DNA of 64,000 bases from Hymenopellis radicata. Taxonomy: Eukaryota; Basidiomycota; Agaricomycetes; Agaricales; Physalacriaceae. The stretch spans positions 182,051-246,050 of the forward strand of contig JADNRX010000038.1 of the NCBI GenBank assembly GCA_015501595.1, given 5' to 3'. Shown here in pieces: positions 13,001 through 23,920 of this stretch. Under the pieces are notes generated by a model. The model was not told where the DNA came from and did no database searches. It saw nothing but the letters and a program-made list of their open reading frames with translations. The translations under genes and the position numbers were made by a program. Position 1 is the first letter of the stretch. The number at the start of each line of letters is the position of its first letter.

Positions 13001-13971
13001 CCGAAGGAGCCCACATGGTGTGGAAGTTAAGAAATGAGAGGGTTATCCCAGACGGCGTCAAGAAGGCCGTGTCCAAGCCCGAGATCAGGAACAGACTGAT
13101 GAAGGTGATCAACGGAAGACTAAGGACGGATCAGCAGCTCGCATCACGGAGATACGGCAAGAAGTCGATCTCCCCGAACGTCGTCTACCATACGTGGGGA
13201 GGCGTGCTCCATAACGAGCAAAATCTCCCCGACGAATGGATTGGGGAGTCCGGGGTTTTAGTGGGTAGTGCATCGTAGGGTTTTGGGTTATCAGTGTATG
13301 TTTTATGTTTAGGTTCTATGTTCTTTCTTGGGTTGGTTACGATGCACAGCCCCACACGGAGTGCGTAATGCATTTCCTCGGGGTGATAAAACGTTGCGGG
13401 GTTGCGAGGTCCTCGAACAGACACGCGGGTTCATAGACGGCGGGAAATAGTGTATATTATGCTCTATACGTTGTCTTAGACCACATTTCTAATGTAACTG
13501 CGTCCACCAAAAAAAAAAAAACAATATGGAAGGTGACTTGCATCTTGGACAACATTCAAAAAACTCTGAGCCTCGTCTCCTTCCAAGGCAATCACAGCCT
13601 CTCGATCAGCATCCGAGAGTGATACGTGATGGAGTATCTCTGCTAAATGTGACTCATCTGCTTGCAGCACTCGCCGAACGCGTGGGTTGTCAGATAACCC
13701 CAGTCTAGACGCAAGCTTGAGGTGTTTTGAGCACACAATGCATACAGTGAGCCAGACGGGTTACTACTGCACCTGTAAAAGACTGCCACGATACATGTGG
13801 CTTCGTACAAGAGACGTGACGGCGTCAAATGAACACAACGACTTTTCACATTCCTTCAAGGCTTCAATCACCCTAGAGTTTAGTACCTATTAGCCTCTTG
13901 AAGGATAGAGTATAGGCAATGAAAATGGCACACCTGTTAGTAGCCGTGTTGTTCGCTGGAGACAATTTCAT
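10035..13971 (-). CDS. TKL-like protein kinase, about 533 aa, 8 exons, with two transposon-laden introns
   Basis: Coding order: 13971-13934, 13872-13773, 13715-13542, 12827-12573, 12520-12344, 10991-10923, 10870-10655 and 10607-10035. All phases close to 534 codons. Kinase landmarks: Gly-rich loop GGGFGD near residue 154, VAVK lysine 173, FCQEAL helix C, catalytic loop HGDLRGCN with Asp268 (Gly in place of the usual Arg), DFG at 286-288 and APE at 312-314. The C-terminal 120 residues are low-complexity and contain a Lys/Arg-rich NLS-like patch. This layout resembles the expanded Agaricomycete TKL kinases of unknown pathway. Intron 3 (13541-12828) has a GC donor (GAT|GCAAGT) and contains a LINE fragment. 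Intron 5 (12343-10992) contains a hAT-like element. Without the insertions these introns would be about 48 and 49 nt. The first two exons and the start codon are the weakest part. Confidence 0.75.
11043..12337. mobile_element. hAT-superfamily-like non-autonomous DNA transposon, 1295 bp
   Basis: Terminal inverted repeats begin TAGTGAACAGCC at both ends, and the element is bounded by a perfect 8-bp target duplication ACTTACTC (11035-11042 and 12338-12345). TIRs starting TAGTG with 8-bp duplications are diagnostic of hAT elements. About 150 bp inside each end is packed with GGGTC/GACCC and GGGTCAC repeats, typical of transposase-binding subterminal regions. The interior has Arg-rich open frames but no recognisable transposase. 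It also has an internal direct repeat (around 11674 and 11838, spacing 164 bp, core gacgaacaccagaatgcgcc). It lies in intron 5 of the kinase gene. Confidence 0.88.
12855..13536 (+). mobile_element. 5'-truncated LINE (non-LTR retrotransposon) fragment with poly-A tail
   Basis: A 16-bp direct repeat acaatatggaaggtga (12855-12870 and 13521-13536) flanks about 650 bp that ends in a run of 13 A residues. This is the signature of target-primed reverse transcription. The open frame ends at 13278 and encodes the C-terminal end of a fungal LINE polyprotein: a segment reading RLLRILVSEGAHMVWKLRNER, then LASRRYGKKS and a final VVYHTWGGVL. This end region is familiar from Tad1-type elements of Agaricomycetes. 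No reverse transcriptase motif remains. The fragment sits antisense to the kinase, inside its intron 3. Confidence 0.85.
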
Positions 13972-14031
13972 AAGCAACAGAGACGTCAGGTTCTGTTCAA
14001 TGTCGGAAACACGAAATAGAAAGATGGATGG

Positions 14032-16300
14032 TTAACCCACATGATACAAAGGATTAGACACACTCTGCGCGCCTGTACTGGCAGGTGACATGGATATCCG
14101 GCGCGCCACATCGGCAGGGAGTGGGTAATCCTTTGAGTCCGAGTCCATATCCTCTGGTGGAATCGTAGCATCGGACTGGAGAATATGAGCTTGGCATTGC
14201 TATCAGACTAATAGCGCTACGTACCGCTGTGAGTTGGGTAGGAACAGCGGGTTCTGCTTCGAGTTTCCGATATCTTTCACAATTCACACATACATCCCAG
14301 TCATCGTCGCAAACCGGACATCGAAGCGGTTCCAATTGTGGTACATGCTGCGATTCTGGATGAAGCAGAAGGTAGGCTGCAGCATAGCATTGTCGAGCCA
14401 CCAGTGGGATTTCATCCCATCCGAATTCACAACTTGAACATGTATGAGTTCGGAAATCTGATGATTCGGTGGCATCGCAGAATGCCTGTACCGATGCAGC
14501 TATGTGAGGAGGATATACAGGGTGGTCGAACATTGCCTCCCACGCGGCCCATCGGTAGCAATCAATCCAATATTTGTATGGCGTCAGCTTCTGAGAGGAG
14601 TGTTCCGACACAAGCAGGTAAAAGGCAGTAATCTGCACTCTGAGTCCGATATCCGGTGAATCCCATCGGGAAGTAGGAGCCGATTCATGTTGAGTCGCCC
14701 TCCGGATGGCATGCTCTGCTTCTCTCCACTCAGATTCGGAGTACGTTACGACTGAGTGTCGCAGGCTAATAGTAGGAAGTCTGTTCAACCAAGGCTGATA
14801 ATCGAAATCGAATGGGCCCATTTGAATGTTATCATCCATCTTTGAGAGCATAGCTGCAGATATCATGCCACGAGAAACACTAACCGCAAGAATCTTCAGC
14901 CATGCCGTCGTATCGATGTCAAGAGAAACCCGAAAATCATCCAGAACAAGAAGAGATAGCGGGGGTGTGTAGCGGGCATCATTGATAGTCTTACTAGAGC
15001 TGTATAGCTCCTTTCTTCAAATTCAAACTTGTTAGTTGATGGGCATGTTTCGAAAATGGAAATGAACATACAGTTTGGCACATTGCTGACAGGACAACTC
15101 TTCATCAGATTCGAACAATATCATAGATACATCTTTGCCTGAGCCTGGCGTGGAATGAAGGAAAGACTGTAAGTATAACCAGCGCTTCAGAGGCTCCTCT
15201 AAGTACTCGGGAAGAGAAGAACAGCACGAATGGCCATGAGATCGAAGAGTATCCTTGAAGGCGACTTCGAGGTGACTGTGCCGACTCTCATCTCTGAGAA
15301 GGTCGACCATGCCCAGCTCCCACAAGACAAGACCATGCCATCTACATGCTGCACTAAGAAGCGCACAGCGAGTCCAATCAGCGCGACCCCTCACCCAACC
15401 TGCTTCTCTGACAGACACGGATGTAAATGTTGCCCAGGTTATTACTGAAACTCGAATTGCGAATGAGGCTTTTGATACTCGTTCCCAGAGACTGGTCCAA
15501 GTGGGTAAACGAGGCTTTCGTAGCCATAGTGACGAGCATGAAAGTTTTCGTTTCACATATTCGAGAGACTTTTTCACATATGCATCATGGTGGTGCAAAT
15601 CGCAGCACTGCTCTTCATCGCCGTCAACCCATAACCACGTTTGTCCATCCTTGAGAAGACCAGCCACGATGCCCCAGATTATTTCGCGTTGGATGTCCGT
15701 GATCCCATTAGGGAAGATCGCCAACTCCACAGCCAAGAAGATGATGAATATCCGTTTGTGAGCGCTCGCTCCAAGCTCGACATACGAGGCATTCTGGGCA
15801 TCCTCTTCCGAGCCAAAGTTGAGCTCCTCAATGGCGAACGGATTCCCGCCGGGATATTCCCTGTCAAACTCGGTGGGGGACATGGATATCCAGCGCGCCG
15901 CATCTGCGGGGAGTGGGGAATCCTCCCGTTGAGACTTTGAGTCCGAATACATATGCTCTAGATCCGACTCAACGTCCTCCACCTCGGGGTCGGAGTTGAC
16001 CCGCTTAATGTTGGAGGGATCGCCCGCCGGGAAGCCATTGGTGGGGGGGAAAGACAGTGGTTGTTCCTGGGGGAACGGGTGATATTCTAGCATGCGCTCG
16101 GCGCCTACGGGGAGGGAAGGATATACGTTCACGGCGTGCGAAGAATGCAGCTGGGTAGGGGGGAAGGACGCTAGATCTTGAGGGAGTGAGCGATCTTCCA
16201 GCCCGTGTGCCGTGTCCATGGAATATTCCTCCATGGGAATCCAGGGCGCCATGGGTTGGGAGTAATATGAGGGTGGCATAGCGTACGAGTGATCATCCAT
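14032..16300 (-). CDS. Uncharacterised 720-aa protein with C-terminal cysteine pairs
   Basis: Exons 16300-15072, 15014-14225 and 14175-14032 give 721 codons with perfect phase. The first 180 residues are low-complexity (Pro, Ser, Met, Tyr rich) and probably disordered. The middle is alpha-helical in composition with many Trp and Leu. Four Cys pairs follow, CQQC, CSSC, CPVC and CVNC, spread over the C-terminal 300 residues. These could bind zinc, but they do not match a finger I can name. A PLPADxARxISMSP motif occurs twice, once near residue 130 and again in the last exon. The start was chosen at the ATG of MDDHSY because the upstream extension is short and lacks a leader. The gene ends about 60 bp from the inferred kinase start on the same strand. 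Confidence 0.75.
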
Positions 16301-16564
16301 GGTGGACGAAAGGAAACAAAAGAGTTGTATTCGTGCCGGGCGCCAATCTCCAGCTGGGCACGGTCCTTCGAATGCTCTTTTAACTTTAAGTTTAAAGCCG
16401 CAAGTATAGACCCGACTGCGGTTCTTCAATAGGCGCGCGCGTGGATTCTCGTTGAAACAACGCATAACATGTCGGGAATGAAGATGAATCATATATATGT
16501 GTTCGATGATATGGCGGTGATATGGGAAGGAGATGGCGGTCCACGGTACAGTCTGCGCTGTAGG
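16301..16564. promoter_or_regulatory. Upstream region of the 720-aa gene
   Basis: This is the 5' flank of the minus-strand gene. The open frame continues without an ATG that I would prefer. No clear TATA box is visible. Confidence 0.3.
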
Positions 16565-16812
16565 TACTGTAGCGTTTCGACCGTAACTTCACAGCCTGTG
16601 ACCCGTTATGGTCTGAAGTTATAGCGAACAGCTTCACAGACCCTTAAATTGCCTTATTTGGACAGTCCCGCCATAGGCGGGACCTGAAATTTCCTTATTT
16701 GGAGGCTTGTGCCTGGTCAAAGTGGTCCGTGACCCGTTATGGTGTATATATAGCTTCACTTCAAAGACCTCCGTGACCCGTTATGTGAATTTGCGGTCGA
16801 AACGCTACAGTA
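16565..16812. mobile_element. MITE with 17-bp inverted repeats and TA target duplication (Tc1/mariner type)
   Basis: The ends are perfect inverted repeats CTGTAGCGTTTCGACCG, flanked by TA on both sides (16565-16566 and 16811-16812). A TA duplication points to the Tc1/mariner group. The 248-bp element has no coding capacity. The interior holds three copies of GTGACCCGTTATG and two of cttatttgga, plus a short perfect hairpin gtcccgcc-ata-ggcgggac. Confidence 0.85.
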
Positions 16813-17674
16813 ATACCTGAAAAGCTTGTTCTTCTCAAAAGTAACATGAACCATGGCAGCCACATGAAAAGTCAACGATCATTGGAATACAACGATTATA
16901 TATATTCTGCCCGTGCATCAGCGTCCGTCATTTCACGCGAAGAATACATCGACAACTCACAGGTGTAGTAAAGGAAGGTCTGGCGGGGGGCGCACTTCAC
17001 ACACGCGTGTCGGTTTGACCATTAAACGTAGACTGCTACCCGTAATTAGTTTCGCCTTGCGCGCATGATGTGGCGTGTTGTCGGGAACTGTCGCAATTAG
17101 CAGTGAGATGGTCAAGCTTTACAGTTGATGAAGGAGGCACACATTTGTTAGTATCTGCACTGGCCGCCGCCGCCGAGGACGCGTCCTATCGTCGAATTTG
17201 TCGCCTTTTGGGTGTGCTATGTTCGATAGGTTCGGCGATTAAGTATACGGCCAATAACTTTAAGGAAGACACTCACCATCCGCGACAACGTTGGAGTAAT
17301 CCGAGCTGCTAAAACGCGTCACTTTCGCGCTGTCCTAAGCAAGTCGTCCTACGAACGCCAGAACAGTCGAGGTCGGCGGGGTCAGCGGTCCCTAATTCTT
17401 TGAAGAGTCGCAAGACTTGGCTCGTCATGGCGGAGAGCGCCGGATACCTCGGGCCGGATCAGCTTGGAGTTCCTTCTCTCAACTGCACCATCATGTTGAC
17501 TCTGCTGTCCGCGTTACCAAGAGCAACCCGCTTTTTCAATCACACTCAGTCATGCGCTAGCGATTGACCTATACGCTGTCAAACTGTCAGCGCGTCACCT
17601 CCAACGTGTTAACACGCCCCGCCATGTTCTCCTTAAAAGTACATTCACTGTGATCCCACATCCGTCAAACAAAC
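16813..17674. other. Intergenic, no gene recognised
   Basis: No ORF with a domain is seen. The last 80 bases are the promoter and leader of the GTPase gene. Confidence 0.4.
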
Positions 17675-18871
17675 ATGCTGCCCTCCTTCATTTCACGTTA
17701 CTTTCCCAGCGCCGCCAACGAGCACACCGTCGTGATCCTCGGCCTCGACTACAGCGGCAAAACGACCCTCCTATATCACTTGAAACTTCCCGGTACAGAG
17801 ATTACGACTATACCCACCATCGGCTTCAACGTCGAGACCGTCGCATTTGGCAGGAAGAAGTTGACGCTATGGGACGTCGGCTCGGGATGCGGGATGCGGT
17901 ATCTGTATGGCATGCTGCGGTATTATACCGACCACGCAGCAGGAGTGGTCTGGCTGGTGGATAGTTCGGACACGCTACGGCTCGACGAGAGCGTTGAGGA
18001 GTTTAGAAAGATAATCGAGTCAGTGGATGTCGAGAAGCCGGTTCTGATGTATGGGTCTCTTTTCTTTCTTTCCTTGTCGCGCTGTTCTCATTCCAAGATT
18101 ATAGTCTAGCGACTAAACAAGATGTGTCGAACACGATCCCGTTAGACACGATACGTGCCAAATTCGCTCCTCATCTCAAGGGGCGGAATGTTTTCGTTTT
18201 TGGGGTCTCCCTCAAGCGCCAGGCGGACGCTAACCTTGAAGATGCTTTCACTTGGCTCATCCACGCCATGTCGCCGTCTGCTGAGATGATTCCCAGCGTT
18301 CCGGCAGATCCCCTCTCGAACACGCATACTCTCAGCTCATGGCTGGCCCGTACCGAGACGGACGTTCCAGCACTCGAGTTTCTTGAGGAATTTCAAAATG
18401 TAACGCTCTCCTCGTGGGATCACTACACCCACATCCGCATTGCCTATGTGATTTTAACCACGTTTGGGCGCCAGAAAGGTATGTCATTGTCAAGTATTCT
18501 ACTTTTTTGAACCAACGTTGACGCCACCCCTCATCGTAGGGAAGAACATGATATTTGACGGGATTGAGCGCTTCATCGCGCAGAGCCCGCTCTCAAACGG
18601 ACGCAAGTTTCATGTCACGATGACCTACTTTTGGATTCAAGTTGTGCATCTCGGGATACGAAATATGCCTGAGGCTGCTGAGCCGAGCGATTCAGATTTT
18701 CTGCGGTTCCTGCTTTTGAATGGGCACCTCGTTGAGGGACGGTTGTGGGAGGGGTATTACAGTAAGGACGTGATGATGAGTCCGCAGGCGAAAGAGGGCG
18801 TAGTGCTACCCGATAAGAGGGCGCTGCCAAATCTGGTGGGAAGGGATGTGATTGTGGGAATGACGAATTAG
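17675..18871 (+). CDS. Arf/Arl-like small GTPase fused to a C-terminal helical domain, 359 aa
   Basis: Exons 17675-18048, 18105-18478 and 18540-18871 close to 360 codons. Residues 15-190 are an Arf-family G domain: P-loop GLDYSGKTT (23-31), switch I PTIGFNVE (47-54), WDVG (66-69), VDSSD and the base-recognition motif TKQD (128-131). Two features are odd. The protein starts MLPSF, so it lacks the Gly2 that Arfs use for myristoylation. The WDVGGQ motif reads WDVGSG, so the catalytic glutamine is missing and GTP hydrolysis is probably weak or needs another residue. Residues 215-359 form a second domain with WDHYTHIR (229-236) and a later FHVTMTYFWIQ stretch. This looks like a compact helical domain that I know only as uncharacterised. 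Membrane-traffic signalling is inferred from the family. Confidence 0.85.
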
Positions 18872-18991
18872 ATGGTATGGGCGCGATACCGAGGTGAACA
18901 TGGACTGATATTTTGCGCTAGGGACTACTTCGAACATACAATACTAGTGATCGCTGGAAATAAAAACTGTTTAACATACGTCCGGCAGCAG
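18872..18991. other. Short intergenic between converging genes
   Basis: This is the 3' flank of the GTPase gene. No feature is seen. Confidence 0.4.
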
Positions 18992-19306
18992 CTACTCCAG
19001 GAACTTGTTCAGCTCGTGCAACGCGCGACCGGACGCGTCCATCTCTGATGCATTCATACCCTCGCCCCAATCTATCACATCTCCCAAATCCGAGGCAGCA
19101 GGCATGAACGACCCTTTCACACCAATGTTGCTGCGTCTAATTTTTACATTACCGCCGGCCGCTCCGTCGCACTCCACATGATAATACGCGCCCCAACATC
19201 TATGGGATGCCAGTAAGTAAGTACGTCTATTCTTCTGACATGCTGACTGTGTTGACGCAATGATATCCTGGGGGAAAAACTGGTCAAGTCGTGTCCGGAG
19301 ATCCAT
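18992..19306 (-). pseudogene. Possible orphan 3' exon or gene fragment
   Basis: A 104-codon open frame ends in a well-composed coding stretch (WGAYYHVECDGAAGG, then a Met/Asp/Glu-rich end HELNKFLE). A good acceptor (cccatag) precedes the Trp-containing part, which looks like the last exon of a gene. Its upstream side runs straight into the left edge of the segmental duplication at about 19283, so the rest of the gene may have been cut off there. I do not recognise the family. Confidence 0.35.
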
Positions 19307-21731
19307 TGTCCGAGCCTATGATCGGCTGGAAGCGCGATATGTGGTTAGCAAACTCGATATTGCTTCACCTCGTCTGATCCATGATTGCCTTTCCGCTCAA
19401 GTCAAATGTGGTCGAAGCCACCGTTTCCGCACCTGGTGTAACCGAACCTTCCGAAGCGACGTAGATCCAGCTACTTAAGATCAACGTGCACCAGCACTAT
19501 GGGCTACGTGCGTCCGCCTTGTGTCGATCGGTGTCCCTAACTACAGACTGATGTTAATTCTAGTACGCCCTACTGACGATGCTTTATTTCCTTCTTCTAT
19601 ATGCTTCAGCCAACGGACGGAAGGAGCCGGAACGGAAGGAGCCCTTCGAAGATACTCTAAGGTGTTTCGTTAAAAAATCAGCGGAACACTGTTACCTGTA
19701 CGTGTCTCTGACGTGTCTAGTTACATTGCGGTCCAAGCTGAAACTGATGCCTAAGGGCGATACATAGACACCTTGAACACGTTCTACACTACTGTTCCCT
19801 TCGTTACTATCGAAATGGGGCGTTCGCCCATGCTCGCCGAGCAGTATATCTTGGATCGTGTTGGGGAACTACGCACCGGTGGTACGGTGATAACTGGGTT
19901 TTGAGCAAACTGGAAGACTGGCACTGGAGAAAATCCATCACGGTCACGCGTCCAACGTCTAACGCTCCGATTTTACGACTTGCAATGGCTATGGCAACCG
20001 TAGACAAAAGGAATGCTTAATACTTGAAGCTTGAAGCTTGGCTCGGTATACTGCTGCTATACTGATGACAAAGGCGAATCCTCCGATTCCCGATGCACCG
20101 GCATATATATCTCTGTTTAATGCTGGTCTGGTTACGAAGCTGATCCATAAGGATCCATAGGCTTGATGATGCGTGCGAGTATCACGCTCTCTTCTCATGT
20201 CATTACTTATCCGAAGGTCCTACAGATGCGCGACAAGAATCACGTATATGCTTGTATAAATACGTGACTCTTGAATACGTTCATTCTTCAACCACACAAT
20301 GTCATCGCCTGTACCAGTCCTCCCAGCCCTTCCCCCCAGTCGTACCGGCGCGACCGTTTCCGTACGCGCCATCCAGGCCGGGTCCGCCGTCCTCCCCGCA
20401 TCGGGTTTCTTCTCTCCCGTCGTCCAAGGGTATGAGACAGAGGATATGCCCGTGCTTGCGTATTTGATAGAGCACGGTGAGTATAGTCTACGCCCCAAGA
20501 AGCAGTTCGGCTGAATCTCCTTCAGATATCAACGGTAAAAGAGAGAGGGTGATGTTTGACCTTGGCTTGCGCTCTGACATCGCCCAGCTGCCGCCAGCGT
20601 TCCAGGCCGAGTTGAAAGCAATGGAGCCGATGGGCGCTAAGATGACGTCGGGAAAGGATGTCGCTACGCAGCTGAGGGAAGGCGGGATAGAGCCGGAGAG
20701 TGTCAATGCGGTAGTTTGGAGGTACCTTTTTTGCTTTGAACTCAGGCTTTTCTTTCTTGAGTTAATGTGGCTGTTCTGTGTACAGTCATTATCACATCGA
20801 CCACACAGGCGATATGTCGACGTTCCCGTCCACGACGGAACTCGTCATTCACGAAGATACTGACGTGCGGACCTACCCGTCCAAGCAAGACTCAACTTTG
20901 CTTGAGAGTGATTTTGCGTACGTCTTCGGTCGTTATCCCTGTTTTTCTCTCTCTTACGACTTCATTGCTCCAGAAACCATTCTCTCAGAAAGCTTTCTTT
21001 CACGCCATCGTCAACCAAGGGTTTCAAAATCGGCGACTTGGATGCTTTGGACTACTTTGGGGACGGAAGTTTTTATATTTTAGATACGCCTGGGGTACGA
21101 TCCTGCTTCACCTTCTCTTTGAATAAAACTAACCGAACTATAGCACTGCCCGGGACATGTATCGGCCCTCGCGCGTGTCACCCCAGCTAGCTTTACCTTC
21201 CTGGGAGGTGATTGCTGCCACCATGTTGGCGACCTCCGGCCTTCTGTCTATCATCACCTCTTCTCGCCGTGTCCTCCAGACATAGTGGAACAAGCCCGGA
21301 GGACAGTGGATGGAGCACAATTCCCTCCCACCAATGCGGCCGGGTTTGATTTGCTGAATCGTACTACGCCGATGCTTCAACTCGGTAAGCCGATGTACAC
21401 AGATTATGCGAAGGCGAAGGAGACGCTGGAAAAGATTGCGGCGCTGGATGCTCATCCCGACGTCTTGACTTTGCTTGCGCATGATGCTAGTCTCATCGGA
21501 GAACATGGGATAGATCTCTTTCCTGCGAGTGTTGACGATTGGCAGGCAAAGGGGTTAAAGGAGATGTTGATGTGGGGGTTTATGAAGGCGGGGCATAAAG
21601 GGTGGCGATTTGGACCCAAGTTGAATGTGGAGGCTAAATAAAACTGTAGTAACCGCAAATTCGAAGCCACATTCCAGGGCATTTGACACGCCGCCGATAG
21701 CGAATCACAACGTTGACAGCGGTCGGCAATC
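19283..21731. repeat. Segmental duplication, copy 2 (partner 5663-7752)
   Basis: This is the partner of the segment at 5663-7752. Here the upstream block and the promoter block are separated by a longer unique insert (about 19575-20095). The promoter block (from ggcatatat to the start codon) and the whole gene align with copy 1 almost base for base. Confidence 0.8.
20299..21641 (+). CDS. Metallo-beta-lactamase-fold hydrolase, intact, 374 aa, 5 exons
   Basis: Exons 20299-20476, 20526-20721, 20786-20917, 20974-21094 and 21144-21641 join to 375 codons. The metal site is complete: SHYHIDH at residues 125-131 (the HxHxDH motif), HCPGH at 210-214, Asp232 in GGDCCHH, and a later His/Asp-rich region. 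The MBL fold hydrolyses esters, lactones or phosphodiesters. The HCPGHVSALARV and GDCCHHVGDLRPS signatures belong to a fungal branch often annotated only as a metallo-hydrolase, so I give no substrate. There is no signal peptide, so the protein is probably cytosolic. It shares about 200 bp of promoter with the decayed copy at 6301. Confidence 0.88.
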
Positions 21732-22214
21732 TAGAACGCACGTGTAGGGCGAGAAGGACGCCACTATCTGGCGGAACGTCAAGCACACGTAGGGCAGGGT
21801 TCAAATGAAATGGCTAAACTGACGCCATTGGACACGGTTACAACCTCAGGCTGGCAAGCGTAGGATGGCATGGCGTGTGGCGTGACACTGTGAGTTCTGT
21901 ATGTCTCTAGTCCGCTCTCGGTGCGATGAGAAGGGCGAAGTGGGACGAGCTGTCGCGGTAATTACTGACATTGACTTTGCTCCGCTGCCTTATCCCATTC
22001 CACAATGTCAAAGTCGAAGCGAAGGTTTACGCCGTAATAATGCCGAACGTTTGTCCAGGAACACCATTTCCCCATTTATCTTCATCCTTTCCTTCGTACC
22101 CTGCAGTTACATAATTGACAGGCTTGCCTCATACTCTCTTGACAGCGCCGAACATGGCATTCTTATTGTTGACGTCCCACCACCACGACGACCTCCGTCT
22201 CCTCCAAAATCACG

Positions 22215-23920
22215 ATGACTGGAAAGCGTCCACTATTGCTCCCATTCGACATCTGGATTCAAATCGCGCATGATATCCCACCGCTCGACCTCGAAGACCT
22301 GTTGAGCGTGAACAGCGCGTTTTTTCATCTCGCGATGGAGCAGAGATACAGGCAGATTAGTTTTGCGTATCTCGGTCGAAAGATGATGAGGTTACTGTGG
22401 CGCTTGAAGTGAGTAGCTGTTTTCTGCCTTTGGGGGGCATTTTGTGCGCCGCATCGACCCCTGCTCCTTATCTCTTATCAATCGTCGAGAGTTCATTTCT
22501 CTCCTGACGTGTACTCCATCACCGCGTCCTCCTTTGATATTTGTATTATCATTCCCATAGCGTGATCTATGTGGCCTTTTTCTTGAAACCCGCTGACCGA
22601 CTTATTTTAGAGACCCCTACGTCGCCAAGCGCGTTCGCATCCTCCATATGCACCCGCATTTCATTAAAGAACTCATGGAGGCGGACTCATTTCCTAATGC
22701 ATCAGACTCGCTTTTTTCATTATTTGCCAAGGTATGTAAACTACTTTGGCACAAGTCCACATGTCAACCCTTTTCAGCATAAGAAACTTCTGACTTTCCG
22801 TCCTACCAAGTCTCACCCCAGAAAGCGCGTCTACACGCTGGACCAAGTGGTTTTGACGTTGATAAATGTGTTGAGCGGCTTGCCGAATCTTTGCGAGTAC
22901 CACATCGCGTGGGTCTCGCCTTCTCTTCCCTCCCTCCCCGCGTTCCTTACTACACCGTTCCTCTACTCTCCTATAACCCGCCTCTCACTCGAAATGACGT
23001 TGGAGAACCTCGAGACGCTTCACCCGGTGCCGTGTCTGGGCAACTTAAGGGAACTAGATCTCTTTCTGCGGCCAGGACATATGCTGGATGGAACGGGCTA
23101 TGATATGATCCTCGCACACACCCTCGCGCCGTTCGTCGCGACCATCGCCAACTTGGACTCGCTTTCGTTGAGACTGTTCAAGCCTCTCGATATCTCACCG
23201 CTATTCTCTTCCCTCCCCGTTCTCCCGAAACTACACACGCTTTCTATCACGATACCTCTCACGGCCCCACACCTTGGCGATCCCGACGCGTTTGCTGATT
23301 TTCTCAACGCGCATACCCACACCCTCAGGCACCTCTCGCTGCGTGCGAGCAACCTCTCTTTTGGGGTGATAGACGCGCGCTTGGCCAATTGGATGCAGAC
23401 GGCGTTCTATGCTGTTCGCGTCGAGTCGCTCAAGGTATTGGAAATGGGGGTGGGCCTGATACCCACGGAGAGTGTGCGGCTAGTCGTTGGGCGGTTTTTA
23501 CATGCAGAGCGACTTGTCCTCACGGGTCGTCTGCTCACGCTGGCAGAGGTTGTCGAGGTCCTGGATACTGTCGGGCCAGGCCTGAAGAGACTGCGTATCG
23601 GTCCGGTGGTGCTTTCCCCGCAGATGGTCGATGTTTTCGCTGTGTGTATACCAGAGCTGGACAGGCTGGAGTTGGTGGTTACCCATGTAGTGCCGTGGGA
23701 CGAGGATGGCGTTATTCCGCGCTACGAGGCGGAGTCGGAATATGCGCAGGACGAGTCGCAAGTGACAAGGTTTTTTGAGGAGATGAGACGAAGACAGTAT
23801 GACGATTGGGCGCTCGGGACGCTGGAATTTGTAAATGGACGTGGACGCTGTTCGTTTGAGAAGGAGTGGAGGGAACTGTGGCATGGATGTGTCCCGCGGT
23901 TGAGGCAGATTATCATTTGA
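22215..23920 (+). CDS. F-box/LRR-type protein, 485 aa, 3 exons
   Basis: Exons 22215-22408, 22611-22731 and 22778-23920 close to 486 codons. An F-box-like N terminus (LLLPFDIWIQIAHDIPPLDLEDLLSV in outline, residues 8-45) is followed by a long leucine-rich region with repeated LxxLxL spacing. This is the usual layout of basidiomycete F-box proteins that recruit targets to an SCF ubiquitin ligase through Skp1. The family assignment rests on the pattern, and the substrate is unknown. Confidence 0.8.
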
